From the NCBI GenBank assembly GCA_024682555.1, contig JAIKZD010000146.1, forward strand, positions 1-42,968: a DNA stretch of 42,968 nucleotides. Reading direction: 5' to 3'. This stretch comes from Lachnospiraceae bacterium. Lineage in GTDB: Bacteria > Bacillota > Clostridia > Lachnospirales > Lachnospiraceae. Below the pieces are notes generated by a model. It was given only the letters and a program-made list of their open reading frames with translations. It was not told the DNA's origin and did not search any database. Made by a program: the position numbers and the translations under genes. Of this stretch, positions 1-10,187 are shown piece by piece (the first letter of the stretch is position 1; each line of letters begins with the position of its first letter).

Positions 1-107
1 GGGATGAAATGACCGATACACTTAACGGTATGGGATTTGAAGATCTCTATAAGTTCGACTGCGACAAGTGGCAGGTACAGGTTGACGCAAAGAACGCTGT
101 TAAGTAA
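1..107 (+). CDS. C-terminal end of an unidentified protein (partial)
   Basis: An open frame enters from the left edge (first full codon at base 3) and ends at TAA 105-107, giving 34 residues that finish in VDAKNAVK. The codon use resembles the neighbouring genes, and hairpins plus a terminator follow, so this is very probably the real end of a gene. The fragment is too short and not distinctive enough for me to name the family, so no function is proposed. Confidence 0.6.
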   Translation, partial: DEMTDTLNGMGFEDLYKFDCDKWQVQVDAKNAVK

Positions 108-194
108 CCGTAATACAGGTTGATCCTGTAACAAAAGGCAGATGAGCCTGCATTAGCATTAAGGCAGGCAGCTATGCAAAAACAGAAAGATCAG

Positions 195-223
195 GGCCTC
201 CGGGATTTCCCGGGGGCCTTTTT
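195..223 (+). terminator. Rho-independent terminator of the upstream gene
   Basis: A 10-bp G+C-rich stem (195-204 pairing with 209-218, one G-U pair) with a four-base ATTT loop is followed directly by five T residues. Two weaker hairpins lie upstream in the same 3' region (114-119 with 125-130, and 146-151 with 164-169). It separates the left-edge gene from the chemoreceptor transcription unit. Confidence 0.9.
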
Positions 224-262
224 CCGCATTTCTTCCGCTTTTCATGCCGGCCCCCCTTTTCG

Positions 263-291
263 TTGATTTTGAGCGCCATTTACAATATAAT
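263..291 (+). promoter_or_regulatory. SigA-type promoter of the chemoreceptor gene
   Basis: The -35 is TTGATT (263-268), the spacer is 17 bp, and the -10 is a perfect TATAAT (286-291). Transcription would begin near 298, leaving a leader of about 49 nt before the ATG at 347. A possible in-frame TTG at 263 lies inside the -35 element and so cannot be the translation start. Confidence 0.75.
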
Positions 292-346
292 CAATATTAA
301 TATATCTTTGTGCATCATAAAAAACGAAAAAGGACGGACAGAGTTA

Positions 347-2392
347 ATGAAAAAGATTTTCAGTATCAGAAACAAGATCTATTTATGCTTCCTGATCCCG
401 ATAGTTTTTATGGCCCTTATCGGTTATGTGGCCTATGATCATGCGGCAAAGGGAATGAGTGAACAGTTCCTCACCGCAAGCAAACGTACCATGAACATGG
501 TCACGGAGTATCTTGACCTGAATACTTCCCTTATATCCGCAGAGACAATATCCATCGCCTTCGAGGCGGATCTTCAGGATTATCTTCTGGGTATGCCCGG
601 CCAGGATAAAATACATATCAGCAGGTATTACGATGATGAAAGAAATGATCTTTCGGTAACCCAGGTGTCCCATCCCATAATGGATAATATCCATATCATC
701 ACAAGGGAAAAGATGGATATGATCACCACCGCAACAACGACGAAGATACCGGGGATCTTTGAGACCTACAAGGAGGATGTACTCTCAAAGAGTGAAAATC
801 CCAACATTATGGATAAATGGATAACCTCGCACCCTCTTATCGATGAGGCACTGTCCCTTAAACCGGATTCTTACTTCCTGGCCTGCCAGCAGAAGGCAAG
901 CAGCGGTATGGGCTGTGTTGTGATAGATATAAATACCGGGGCCCTTGCGGATCTCTTAAGGGAAGTAGATTTTGCGGGAAAGAGCTATGTCGGTCTTATA
1001 GCTCCGGACGGAAAAGAACTTGCGGTTTCCTGTGCGGACGGAAGCATCGTGGATTCCGGAACTGTTTTTGCGGATAAACCTTTCTATGAGTCGTCCCTTT
1101 CCTCCGAAGAGCTTACCGGTTCATCCTATGTGGGATTTAACGGTGAGGAATATCTGTTCATGTATCAGAGGAGCGAGGATAGTGCCATATCCCTCTGTGC
1201 TCTGATCCCCTCGGAGATCATTACAAAGGATGCGGAGAAGATCAAACAGATCACGGTATATCTTGTAATCATTTCCACTCTTATCGCCTTTATCATCGGA
1301 AGTCTCATAGCGGGCGGTATCCAGAAGAACATGAAGAGGATATCCGGCAAGCTTGATGAGGTTGCAAACGGAAATCTCTCCGTAAGCGTAAAGGCCAAAG
1401 GACATGACGAATTTCAGGGTCTTGCAAAGGCTGCGGGCAACATGATCGCAAACAACAAAAAGCTTGTGGAGAAGCTGTCGGGAACGGCGGATGAGCTGGC
1501 TCTTTCCGCCGTGGATGTAAGCGAGGCTTCAAAAACCATATCAGGATTTTCCTCCGATATCACGGATACCATAGATGAGATCAGTGACGGGTTAAAGAAG
1601 CAGACAGAGCATGCCGAAGAATGCGTACGCATGACGGGTTCACTGTCAGAGCGCATAAACGATATTACCATCAGCGTTTCCGAGGTCGAGAACATAATTG
1701 ACGAGACCGAGCACCTGATCAGAAAAGGTGAGGATATAGTGGAGAATCTTGCGGGAAGAACGGCCCAGACCTCGGAACTCACCAGGCTTGTGGGTGCTTC
1801 GATAGACGATCTGAAGGGCGAGATCTTAAGCATTACCGGTTTTGTGGATACCATCAATTCCATATCCGGCCAGACCAACCTCTTATCCTTAAATGCCTCC
1901 ATCGAGGCCGCAAGGGCAGGAGAGGCCGGAAGAGGATTTGCGGTAGTTGCCGAGGAGATCAGGAACCTTGCGGACAACTCCTCGGAGGCAGCCGAAGAGA
2001 TAAGCAGGAAGGTAAACTCCGTATCGGATCAGACAAAGGTCAGTGTCCAGAGTGCCGAAAACGCAGAGAACATGGTAGAACTTCAGGCAAAGGCCGTTTC
2101 GGAAGTGACGGAAATTTTTGAGAGCATAAGCGTTCAGATGAAGTCACTCTTTAACGCTCTTAAACGTATTTCCGAGAACACGGAGCTTGCGGATAAGGAG
2201 AGGATGGAGACCGTAGAGGCGGTAGACAGCATTTCCGCCATAATAGATACCACCACAAGTTCATCGGACAGGGTAAGGGATATGGCCTTAGGCCTTATGG
2301 ACAATGTTGAAAAGCTTGGCGGTACGGCGGAAATCCTTGATCAGAACATGAACGGGCTAAAGAACGAGATCTCGGCATTTACCATAGAATGA
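347..2392 (+). CDS. Methyl-accepting chemotaxis protein with dCache-like sensor domain
   Basis: This is a transmembrane chemoreceptor of 681 aa that would signal to the CheA/CheW array. It has one N-terminal membrane segment (about residues 10-31), a large extracellular region of about 270 residues that looks like a dCache ligand-binding domain, a second membrane segment (about 301-324), a HAMP linker, and a long methyl-accepting coiled coil. The hairpin tip is recognisable near residues 508-545 ([19 protein letters not shown], then [15 protein letters not shown]). No C-terminal CheR/CheB tethering pentapeptide is apparent. The start at 347 was chosen because the frame's earlier TTG lies within the promoter. 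The gene ends 20 bases before lacZ with no terminator between, so the two are probably co-transcribed. The ligand is unknown; a sugar is only an inference from the neighbour. Confidence 0.93.
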   Translation: MKKIFSIRNKIYLCFLIPIVFMALIGYVAYDHAAKGMSEQFLTASKRTMNMVTEYLDLNTSLISAETISIAFEADLQDYLLGMPGQDKIHISRYYDDERNDLSVTQVSHPIMDNIHIITREKMDMITTATTTKIPGIFETYKEDVLSKSENPNIMDKWITSHPLIDEALSLKPDSYFLACQQKASSGMGCVVIDINTGALADLLREVDFAGKSYVGLIAPDGKELAVSCADGSIVDSGTVFADKPFYESSLSSEELTGSSYVGFNGEEYLFMYQRSEDSAISLCALIPSEIITKDAEKIKQITVYLVIISTLIAFIIGSLIAGGIQKNMKRISGKLDEVANGNLSVSVKAKGHDEFQGLAKAAGNMIANNKKLVEKLSGTADELALSAVDVSEASKTISGFSSDITDTIDEISDGLKKQTEHAEECVRMTGSLSERINDITISVSEVENIIDETEHLIRKGEDIVENLAGRTAQTSELTRLVGASIDDLKGEILSITGFVDTINSISGQTNLLSLNASIEAARAGEAGRGFAVVAEEIRNLADNSSEAAEEISRKVNSVSDQTKVSVQSAENAENMVELQAKAVSEVTEIFESISVQMKSLFNALKRISENTELADKERMETVEAVDSISAIIDTTTSSSDRVRDMALGLMDNVEKLGGTAEILDQNMNGLKNEISAFTIE

Positions 2393-2412
2393 CGGGTACG
2401 GAGGTTTTTATA

Positions 2413-5400
2413 ATGAATAAAGGATTTGACCATAAGATCATAAGCGATCCGGAGATTTTCTGCGAGAACAGGCTCCCGGCCCATTCCGATCATGTGGCTT
2501 ACGGAAGCTTTGAAGAGCTTCTGTCGGGAGGATCGGGGCTTCGCATGTGCCTTGACGGTATTTGGGGCTTCCATTATGCCAAAAACAATGATGAGATCAT
2601 CCCGGATCTTACGGATCCGGATTACGACCTTTTGTCCCTTGACCGTATAAGGGTACCGGCTCATATCCAGCTGGAAGGCTATGACAGGCCCCAGTATACA
2701 AATGTGACCTATCCATGGGACGGAAGAGAGACCGTATCGGGAGCGGAGATACCGAAACGCTTTAATCCCGTTGCGGAATACGTTAAAGAATTTGAACTGC
2801 CGGAAGTTTTTTTGGGAAAAAAGATCCGCATATCCTTTGAGGGAGCGGAGAGCGGCATAGCCCTTTTTGTAAACGGAATATATGCGGGCTACAGCGAGGA
2901 CAGTTTTGACCCGTCCGAATTTGACCTGACTCCCTATATAAAAGAAGGCACCAACAGGATAGCGGCAAGAGTGTATAAATGGACTTCGGGAAGTCTTTTG
3001 GAGGATCAGGACTTTTTCAGATTCTCGGGTATATACAGGAGCGTTTATCTCTATGCGGTACCGGACTGCCATATAGAGGATATTAAGATAAATGCGGATC
3101 TTTCGGAGGATCTTTCAAACGGGAGCTTAACCTTTGAAACCCGTTCATCCGGAAAGGGAACCGCAGAGTACGGGTTATATAAGTGCGGAAGGCTTGATAC
3201 CGCAGGGAAATACGTAAAAAGAGAAAAGCCCGAAAACATTGATGTCACAGCTTATGAGAAGGTATGCGGGGGCGAATACGGTCTCTGCGAAGAGAACCGT
3301 ATAAAGTGTACCGTTAATGACCCGCTTTTATGGAGCGCCGAGGAGCCGAATCTGTATGCTCTTGTTTTGACCGTAAAGAACGACTCCGGGGAGATCACGG
3401 AGGTAATAAGGGAATTTGCGGGCTTCAGGCGGTTTGAGATAAAAGACGGCCTGATGTTATTAAACGGGAAGCGGATAGTCTTCAAGGGCGTCAACAGGCA
3501 CGAGTTTGATTCAAGAAACGGGAGAGTGCCTGACAGAAAGAGTACTCTTAAGGACATCATCACCATGAAGCGCAGCAACATAAATGCCGTAAGGACCTGC
3601 CATTATCCCGATGATCCTTATATCTACATGCTTTGCGACATGTTCGGTCTGTATATGATAGCCGAGAACAATATGGAGACCCACGGGACCTGGTCGGATA
3701 CCTGCTTCGGACCACCGCGTCCTAAGGATATAATCCCGGGAGATGATGAGAGATGGAAGGGAGCTCTTCTTGACAGGGTTGAATCCTGTTATCAGAGGAA
3801 CAAGAATCATCCTGCGATCCTTATCTGGTCACTGGGAAATGAATCCTTCGGAGGTTCGGTGATCCATGATATGTGTCTGCGCTTTAAGGAACTGGATCCC
3901 TCAAGGCTTGTTCATTACGAAGGCATTTTCCATGACAGAAGATATAATGATTCTTCCGATATGGAGAGTCAGATGTATACGCCGGTAAAGGGTATCGAAG
4001 AGTTTCTTTCGGAGCATAAGGATAAGCCGTTTATCTGCTGCGAGTATTCCCATGCCATGGGAAATTCCTGCGGAGGACTGCATAAATACACGGATCTTAC
4101 AAAGCGGGAGCCCCGTTATCAGGGAGGCTTTATCTGGGATTATATCGACCAGTCACTGATGGTTAAGGACAGGTACGGAAACGAATATGAGGCCTACGGC
4201 GGGGACTTTGACGACAGGCCCAATGACGGGGATTTTTCCGGCGACGGTATCGTTTACGGAAAAGACAGGGAGCCCTCACCCAAGATCCAGGATGTTAAGT
4301 ATGATTACAAAAATATCGATATAGATTTCGATGAAGAAAAGAGAAGCTTTAAGGTAATAAACAGAAACCTTTTCATAAATACGGACGTTTATGATGCCGT
4401 TATATACCTTAAGGCAGACGGAGAAGATATCTGCACAGCGGAATCGGTATTTTCAGTAGAACCGCTTTGTGAAGAGACCTTCAGTCTCCCGGATGAGCTT
4501 TTTAACAAAATGAAGCGCCATGATGATGCAAAAAGAGCAGGGGGGCTTTCGCCCTGTGAATATTCCGTGCTGATATCCTTTGTATTAAAACAGGATATGC
4601 TCTGGGCGGAAAGGGGTCATGAAACGGCCTTCGGACAGCTCGTATTCAAAAAAGAAAAGAAGGCTTTTGCCTGTCATGAGCCATTTGAGGTCGTAAGAGG
4701 CAGGAGTAATCTCGGAGTATACGGAAGAGATTTTTCCTGCATGTTCTCCTTCTCGGCACCCGGGCTTGTGTCCTATGTTTACGGCGGAAGGGAGCTTATA
4801 AAACAGGTTCCCCTGCCCAATTTCTGGAGGGCGCCGGTATCAAATGACCGCGGGAACAGGATGCCGCAGCGGTATGCGCGGTGGAAGATCGCAAGCCTGT
4901 ATATCTCGGGCTATTCACCGGATCCTTCCAAAAACTCCCCTCCGGTAATAGAGGAAAAATATGATGAAAAGACGGAAACGAAATCCGTAAGCATAACATA
5001 CAGATACTTCATGTCCACGGATCCGGCTTCGGAAATAACGGTTTCCTATGAGGTATACGGAGACGGTACCGTAAAGACCACTCTTGGCTATGACGCGGTA
5101 AAGGAGCTCGGGGACATGCCGGAATTCGGGATGATGTTTAAGCTTCCGGCGGATCTTGAACAGTTAACATGGTACGGTCTCGGCCCCATGGAGACCTATG
5201 CGGACCGTAAGGAAGGAGCAAAACTCTCGGTATACGAAAGCAGCGTACAGGACAGTATGGCTTCCTACTTCGTTCCCCAGGAATGCGGAAACAGATGCGG
5301 TGTCCGTTATGCAAAGGTTACGGATAAAAGAGGAAGGGGCCTGTGCTTTACGGGCGATGAACTGAGCTTTTCCGCGCTTCCCTATACCCCTCATGAAATT

Positions 5401-5574
5401 GAAAACGCGGCCCATCCGGTGGAACTGCCGAAACCCCAATATACCGTGGTAAGAGTGGCCGGTGAACAGATGGGTGTAGGGGGAGATGACACCTGGGGCG
5501 CCAGGGTGCATGAGGAGTATCTTGTACCTGTAGGAGACAGAAAGGAGTTTACCTTCCGTTTCAGGGGTGTTTGA
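2413..5574 (+). CDS. lacZ: Beta-galactosidase, GH2 LacZ type
   Basis: The enzyme hydrolyses lactose and other beta-galactosides in the cytoplasm; no signal peptide is present. At 1053 aa it has the full length of the multidomain LacZ family: N-terminal jelly-roll domain, two Ig-like domains flanking a TIM barrel, and the C-terminal beta-sandwich (small-chain) domain. The predicted acid/base is Glu477 in SLGNES and the predicted nucleophile is Glu544 in CCEYSHAMGNS, both in the classical contexts. The start is ATG 2413, because GGAGG (2400-2404) lies 8 bases upstream; the earlier in-frame ATG at 2389 overlaps the chemoreceptor stop and has no ribosome binding site. The gene lies directly behind the chemoreceptor. 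Its stop codon falls within the -35 of the next promoter. Confidence 0.96.
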   Translation: MNKGFDHKIISDPEIFCENRLPAHSDHVAYGSFEELLSGGSGLRMCLDGIWGFHYAKNNDEIIPDLTDPDYDLLSLDRIRVPAHIQLEGYDRPQYTNVTYPWDGRETVSGAEIPKRFNPVAEYVKEFELPEVFLGKKIRISFEGAESGIALFVNGIYAGYSEDSFDPSEFDLTPYIKEGTNRIAARVYKWTSGSLLEDQDFFRFSGIYRSVYLYAVPDCHIEDIKINADLSEDLSNGSLTFETRSSGKGTAEYGLYKCGRLDTAGKYVKREKPENIDVTAYEKVCGGEYGLCEENRIKCTVNDPLLWSAEEPNLYALVLTVKNDSGEITEVIREFAGFRRFEIKDGLMLLNGKRIVFKGVNRHEFDSRNGRVPDRKSTLKDIITMKRSNINAVRTCHYPDDPYIYMLCDMFGLYMIAENNMETHGTWSDTCFGPPRPKDIIPGDDERWKGALLDRVESCYQRNKNHPAILIWSLGNESFGGSVIHDMCLRFKELDPSRLVHYEGIFHDRRYNDSSDMESQMYTPVKGIEEFLSEHKDKPFICCEYSHAMGNSCGGLHKYTDLTKREPRYQGGFIWDYIDQSLMVKDRYGNEYEAYGGDFDDRPNDGDFSGDGIVYGKDREPSPKIQDVKYDYKNIDIDFDEEKRSFKVINRNLFINTDVYDAVIYLKADGEDICTAESVFSVEPLCEETFSLPDELFNKMKRHDDAKRAGGLSPCEYSVLISFVLKQDMLWAERGHETAFGQLVFKKEKKAFACHEPFEVVRGRSNLGVYGRDFSCMFSFSAPGLVSYVYGGRELIKQVPLPNFWRAPVSNDRGNRMPQRYARWKIASLYISGYSPDPSKNSPPVIEEKYDEKTETKSVSITYRYFMSTDPASEITVSYEVYGDGTVKTTLGYDAVKELGDMPEFGMMFKLPADLEQLTWYGLGPMETYADRKEGAKLSVYESSVQDSMASYFVPQECGNRCGVRYAKVTDKRGRGLCFTGDELSFSALPYTPHEIENAAHPVELPKPQYTVVRVAGEQMGVGGDDTWGARVHEEYLVPVGDRKEFTFRFRGV

Positions 5575-5598
5575 GAGAAGACCGTTTTATGATATAAT
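5571..5598 (+). promoter_or_regulatory. Promoter of glgP, overlapping the lacZ stop codon
   Basis: TTGAGA (5571-5576), a 16-bp spacer and TATAAT (5593-5598). The -35 includes the lacZ TGA stop. Transcription would start near 5605, close to a short inverted repeat (TGCCA-T-TGGCA, 5606-5616) that could be a small operator, although five-base arms are weak evidence. There is no terminator between lacZ and glgP, so read-through is also possible. Confidence 0.65.
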
Positions 5599-5648
5599 AT
5601 TATGTTGCCATTGGCATATCACAGAAAGGAATATGAAAGGATCAAAGG

Positions 5649-7916
5649 ATGGAAAAGGAATTGGATCTTTTAACAAGAAAACTATACGGAAGACCGATCG
5701 AGCAGGTTACCGATCATGAAATGTATGATGTCCTGTTACAGTACACGAAACAGCTGACGGCAAAGAAAAAGGTGATAGACGGAGACAGGAAGGTATATTA
5801 TATTTCGGCCGAATTCCTTATCGGTAAGCTTCTGTCGGGGAATCTCATAAATCTCGGGGTGTATGACGAGCTTGAAAAGATACTGAATAAACACGGAAAA
5901 TCGATCGCCCACCTTGAGGAGGAGGAACCCGAACCTTCCCTCGGAAACGGAGGACTGGGACGGCTTGCGGCCTGCTTCCTTGATTCCATCGCAAGTCTCG
6001 GCTTAAACGGTGCGGGCATAGGCCTAAATTATCATTACGGGCTCTTTAAGCAGGTATTTAAGGATCATCTGCAGCAGGCGGAAAAGAATGACTGGATCCG
6101 CAAAAACTCATGGCTTAATAAGAGAGACATAAGCTTTACCGTAGAGTTTGGCGGAGGGAAGAAGGTTAAGTCCGTCCTCTATGATATAGATGTTGTCGGA
6201 TATGAGAACGGTATCGACAAGCTTCATCTTTTCGATCTTGAAAGTCTCGATGAGAGCCTTGTAAAGAGCGGAATCGATTTTGACAAAGAGGATATAGAGA
6301 AGAATCTTACCCTGTTTCTGTATCCCGATGATTCCGACGAGGCAGGAAATCTCTTAAGGATCTACCAGCAGTATTTCATGGTATCGAATGCTGCCCAGCT
6401 CATAATAAAAGAGATGAAGGACAAGGGCTTCGATCTTTATGAGCTTGACAAACATGCCGTGATCCAGATAAACGATACCCATCCCACCATGGTCATTCCC
6501 GAACTCATCAGGATACTTACCTGGGATGAAGGCTTTACCATTGATGATGCCATAAAGGTCGTGGAAAAGACCTGTGCTTATACCAATCATACGATCCTCG
6601 CCGAAGCTCTGGAAAAATGGCCTCTTGATTACCTTAACAGGGTTGTTCCCCAGCTGGTTCCCATTATCAAGGAGCTTAACAACAGGATAAAGAAGGTAAA
6701 CAAGGACGAGAAGATCCAGATAATCGACAGGGACAACAGGGTGCATATGGCTCATATCGATATCCATTACGGATTTTCGGTAAACGGCGTTGCAGCCATC
6801 CATACCGGCATCTTAAAGGAAACCGAGCTTAATGCATTCTATAAGCTGTATCCGGAAAAGTTCAACAATAAGACCAACGGAGTTACCTTCAGAAGATGGC
6901 TCCTATCCTGCAACAGGCCTCTCAGTGCTTTCCTTGATGAAACAATTGGGGAAGGATACAGAAAGAATGCGGATGAGCTGGAAAAACTCCTTAAGTTCAG
7001 GGATGACGAGGCAGTTCTTAACAGGCTTGAAGAGATAAAGAAGGAGAACAAAAGGACCCTTATCGAATATATTAAGAAGAACGAGGGTGTTGAGCTTAAC
7101 CCCGATTCCGTATTCGACATACAGGTCAAGAGGCTTCATGAGTACAAGCGTCAGCAGATGAACGCCCTCTACATCATTCATAAATATCTTGAGATCAAGA
7201 AGGGAAAGAAGCCGAAGCGCCCCATCACCTGCATCTTCGGTGCAAAGGCGGCTCCCGCGTATGTTATCGCTAAGGACATAATACATCTGCTTCTGGTACT
7301 TGAAGAGATCATCAATAATGATCCCGATGTAAGAGACTACCTGAAGGTCCTTATGGTAACGAATTATAACGTAAGCTATGCCGAAAAGCTGATCCCTGCC
7401 TGCGATATCTCCGAGCAGATATCCCTTGCATCAAAGGAAGCCAGCGGAACCTCAAACATGAAATTCATGTTAAACGGTGCCGTGACCCTTGGGACCGATG
7501 ACGGAGCAAATGTGGAGATACATGAGCTCGTTGGGGATGACAACATATTTATCTTCGGCGTGGATTCCGATACCGTAATCGGGCATTACAAAAAGGCGGA
7601 TTATGTCTCGAAGGATTATTACAAAAAGTCAAAGGTCATAAAGGAGGCCGTTGATTTTATCATAAGCGACGAGGCGTTAAAGGTGGGACATAAGGAAAAC
7701 CTGGAGCGTCTCTACAAGGAACTCCTCAATAAAGACTGGTTCATGACCCTTCTCGACCTTGAAAGCTATATCAGTAAGAAGGATGAAATGCTTGAGTGCT
7801 TCGAAGACAGGGAGAAATGGAAGAGAATGATGCTTGTAAACATCGCAAAAGCCGGCTTCTTCTCATCCGACAGGACCATCGCCGAGTATAACAGGGATAT
7901 CTGGAAGCTCTCATAA
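5649..7916 (+). CDS. glgP: Glycogen/maltodextrin phosphorylase (GT35)
   Basis: It releases glucose-1-phosphate from storage glycogen or maltodextrins by phosphorolysis using pyridoxal phosphate. The 755-aa product covers the whole GT35 fold, slightly shorter than the usual 790-840 aa. Family hallmarks seen are [17 protein letters not shown] near the N-terminus, a QINDTHPT stretch, the [11 protein letters not shown] block, and the PLP-binding [15 protein letters not shown] block with the predicted Schiff-base lysine at Lys605, followed by [10 protein letters not shown]. The start ATG is preceded by an AAAGG-rich sequence. It has its own promoter and lies 12 bases upstream of the first hybrid kinase, so it may be co-transcribed with both kinases. 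Whether it prefers glycogen or maltodextrin cannot be read from the sequence. Confidence 0.95.
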   Translation: MEKELDLLTRKLYGRPIEQVTDHEMYDVLLQYTKQLTAKKKVIDGDRKVYYISAEFLIGKLLSGNLINLGVYDELEKILNKHGKSIAHLEEEEPEPSLGNGGLGRLAACFLDSIASLGLNGAGIGLNYHYGLFKQVFKDHLQQAEKNDWIRKNSWLNKRDISFTVEFGGGKKVKSVLYDIDVVGYENGIDKLHLFDLESLDESLVKSGIDFDKEDIEKNLTLFLYPDDSDEAGNLLRIYQQYFMVSNAAQLIIKEMKDKGFDLYELDKHAVIQINDTHPTMVIPELIRILTWDEGFTIDDAIKVVEKTCAYTNHTILAEALEKWPLDYLNRVVPQLVPIIKELNNRIKKVNKDEKIQIIDRDNRVHMAHIDIHYGFSVNGVAAIHTGILKETELNAFYKLYPEKFNNKTNGVTFRRWLLSCNRPLSAFLDETIGEGYRKNADELEKLLKFRDDEAVLNRLEEIKKENKRTLIEYIKKNEGVELNPDSVFDIQVKRLHEYKRQQMNALYIIHKYLEIKKGKKPKRPITCIFGAKAAPAYVIAKDIIHLLLVLEEIINNDPDVRDYLKVLMVTNYNVSYAEKLIPACDISEQISLASKEASGTSNMKFMLNGAVTLGTDDGANVEIHELVGDDNIFIFGVDSDTVIGHYKKADYVSKDYYKKSKVIKEAVDFIISDEALKVGHKENLERLYKELLNKDWFMTLLDLESYISKKDEMLECFEDREKWKRMMLVNIAKAGFFSSDRTIAEYNRDIWKLS

Positions 7917-7928
7917 AAGCAGGGAAAA

Positions 7929-10187
7929 ATGGCTATATGGTTTTATGCGCTGCTGCTTGTTGCCAGCGTGATCGAATTTCTTATATTTTCAAATATCAGC
8001 ATCAGGACCACCAACAGATACATGTATCTGTTGTTTGGTCTTGTTGTTATATGTAATCTGGGATATCTGTCGATAGGTCTTTCACATAATGTAGAGGAAG
8101 TGATACTTGCCAACAGGATCACATATCTTGGCGGAGTATTCCTTCCTTTTCTCATGTTCATGACCATATCTTCCATGTGCGACTTTAAGGTTCCCGCCGC
8201 TGTCAGGATCTTTTTGCAGATCTCAAGCGGAGTGGTGCTTGCGGCCATTTTTACCATAGGTTATAACGGCCTGTACTATAAATCCGTAGGCATAGGCAAG
8301 GCACTGGGAGCAACCTATATCGTAAAGGAATACGGTCCGCTGCATAACCTTTATACGATACTTCTGATCGGCGAGATCGCAGCGGATTTCGTCGTGATAT
8401 TCTATTCCCTGAAGGCGAAGAGAAAGGTGTCGAAGCGGTCCACCCTGATGCTTGCGATCTCGCTTGCCGCAGGCTCGGTGTTTTATTTTACCGAGAGGAT
8501 ATTCAGGATAAAGATCGATGTCATGCCTCTCGTATTCGTTATCTTTGAGCTGGTATGCCTGCTGATCCTTTTCAGGATGCAGCTCTATGATGTTTCGGCC
8601 AATGTGGCGGAGGTTTACGAGTCCTTAAGGGAATATGCCTATATCACCCTTGATGACGGAAAACGTTTCATGAACTGCAATGAAGCGGCCCTTGATGTCT
8701 TTCCCGAGCTTGGAAGTGTAAAGGTCGATTCGAAGGAATACCGGAAGGAAGGCGATTTTTACAGGGAGATAGTTAAGTGGATCGACAATTATGACCCCTC
8801 CGACAGGAATACCACTTTTAAGAATCTGGAAAAGGACAGCAGGTTCTACAGGTGCAACTTAAGGGGTATCAGAAAAGGAAACAGAAAGCTTGCGGGATAT
8901 ATAATCGAGATTATAGATGATACTACCCAGCAGGAATACATCAGGCTTTTAAACAAATACAACAGCGAACTGAAGACGGAGATCGAGGAAAAGACGGAAG
9001 CAAGAGACGAGGCGGATGCGGCCAACAGGGCAAAGAGCGCCTTCCTTGCAAATATGTCCCACGAAATAAGGACACCCATAAATTCCATCCTGGGGATGAA
9101 TGAGATGATACTTCGTGAGTCCGACGATCCGGAGATACTTGACTATGCAAATTCGGTGCAGAGTGCAAGCTATACACTTTTAACCCTTGTAAACGACATA
9201 CTTGATTTTTCAAAGATCGAGTCCGGAAGTCTCACGCTGGTTCCCGTGGAATACAGGGTAAGCGAATTTGTCAGATATGAGATGTCCTTACTCTCAAACA
9301 GGGCGGAGGAAAAGAACCTTGAGCTGAAGGTTTCCGTAAATCCCGATACGCCCGAGCTTCTTAAGGGCGATGAGGTAAGGATCAGACAGATAGCCACAAA
9401 TCTCCTGACGAATGCCATCAAGTATACCTCGAAGGGAACGGTGTTCTTTAACGTTTCCGCCCAAAAGAGATCCGACGGCAGGGCGGATCTTATAATTGAG
9501 GTAAGAGATACCGGCCAGGGTATCCAGAAGGAAAACCTTGATAAGATATTTGACTCGTTCCAGAGGGTCAATCTTGAGCATAACAGATATATAGAAGGCA
9601 CGGGTCTGGGACTTGCCATAACCGCCAGTTTTGTGAAGCTTATGAATGGAGATATCAAGGTTCAGAGTACCTACGGACTGGGATCGGTATTCACCGTAAC
9701 CATCCCCCAGGAGATCCTGTCGGAAGATACAGTGGGCGATTTTGAAAAGAAGATGGATGCTTCCCGGACAAAGACCGAAGCCAGAGGGACCGGTCTTAAG
9801 ACAAAGGATGCAAGGATACTGGCAGTTGATGACAATGCCATGAATCTCAAGGTGGTGGTTGCCCTGCTTAAGGATACCGGCATAGAAACCATCTGCATAA
9901 AGAGCGGGAAAGAGGCTCTTCAGGTACTTGACAGGGTTTCCTTCGATCTTGTTCTTATGGATCATATGATGCCCGAAATGGACGGGATCGAAACCATGCA
10001 TGCATATAAGGAAAAGAACCCGGACAGTAAGATACCTTTCATAGCCCTTACCGCCAATGCGATATCGGGTTCTAGGGATATCTACATAAAAGAGGGTTTT
10101 GACGATTATCTTGCAAAACCGATAACGGGCGCAGAGCTTGAACTTGCCATGAGAAAATGGCTGCCCAGGGAAAAGGTCACAGGCTGA
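7929..10187 (+). CDS. 7TM-type hybrid histidine kinase with receiver domain
   Basis: This 752-aa membrane sensor kinase has an N-terminal block of about seven hydrophobic helices (to about residue 215), resembling the 7TM histidine-kinase sensor module. A PAS-like region (about 225-340) and a short coiled coil follow. The HisKA phosphoacceptor is His378 in MSHEIRTP, and the ATPase domain has the N box LLTNAIKYT and glycine boxes DTGQG and GTGLGLA. The C-terminal receiver has the predicted phospho-acceptor Asp678 in LMDHMMPEMDG. No DNA-binding or enzymatic output domain is present, so phosphate must pass to another protein. Start ATG 7929 follows AGGG. Its stop codon overlaps the next kinase (TGATG), which implies translational coupling. 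The stimulus is unknown. Confidence 0.92.
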   Translation: MAIWFYALLLVASVIEFLIFSNISIRTTNRYMYLLFGLVVICNLGYLSIGLSHNVEEVILANRITYLGGVFLPFLMFMTISSMCDFKVPAAVRIFLQISSGVVLAAIFTIGYNGLYYKSVGIGKALGATYIVKEYGPLHNLYTILLIGEIAADFVVIFYSLKAKRKVSKRSTLMLAISLAAGSVFYFTERIFRIKIDVMPLVFVIFELVCLLILFRMQLYDVSANVAEVYESLREYAYITLDDGKRFMNCNEAALDVFPELGSVKVDSKEYRKEGDFYREIVKWIDNYDPSDRNTTFKNLEKDSRFYRCNLRGIRKGNRKLAGYIIEIIDDTTQQEYIRLLNKYNSELKTEIEEKTEARDEADAANRAKSAFLANMSHEIRTPINSILGMNEMILRESDDPEILDYANSVQSASYTLLTLVNDILDFSKIESGSLTLVPVEYRVSEFVRYEMSLLSNRAEEKNLELKVSVNPDTPELLKGDEVRIRQIATNLLTNAIKYTSKGTVFFNVSAQKRSDGRADLIIEVRDTGQGIQKENLDKIFDSFQRVNLEHNRYIEGTGLGLAITASFVKLMNGDIKVQSTYGLGSVFTVTIPQEILSEDTVGDFEKKMDASRTKTEARGTGLKTKDARILAVDDNAMNLKVVVALLKDTGIETICIKSGKEALQVLDRVSFDLVLMDHMMPEMDGIETMHAYKEKNPDSKIPFIALTANAISGSRDIYIKEGFDDYLAKPITGAELELAMRKWLPREKVTG

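Noticed and set aside
263..346. N-terminal extension of the chemoreceptor from a TTG at 263
   Set aside because: The TTG lies within the predicted -35 element and the extension precedes the transcription start; the ATG at 347 gives a normal chemoreceptor N-terminus.
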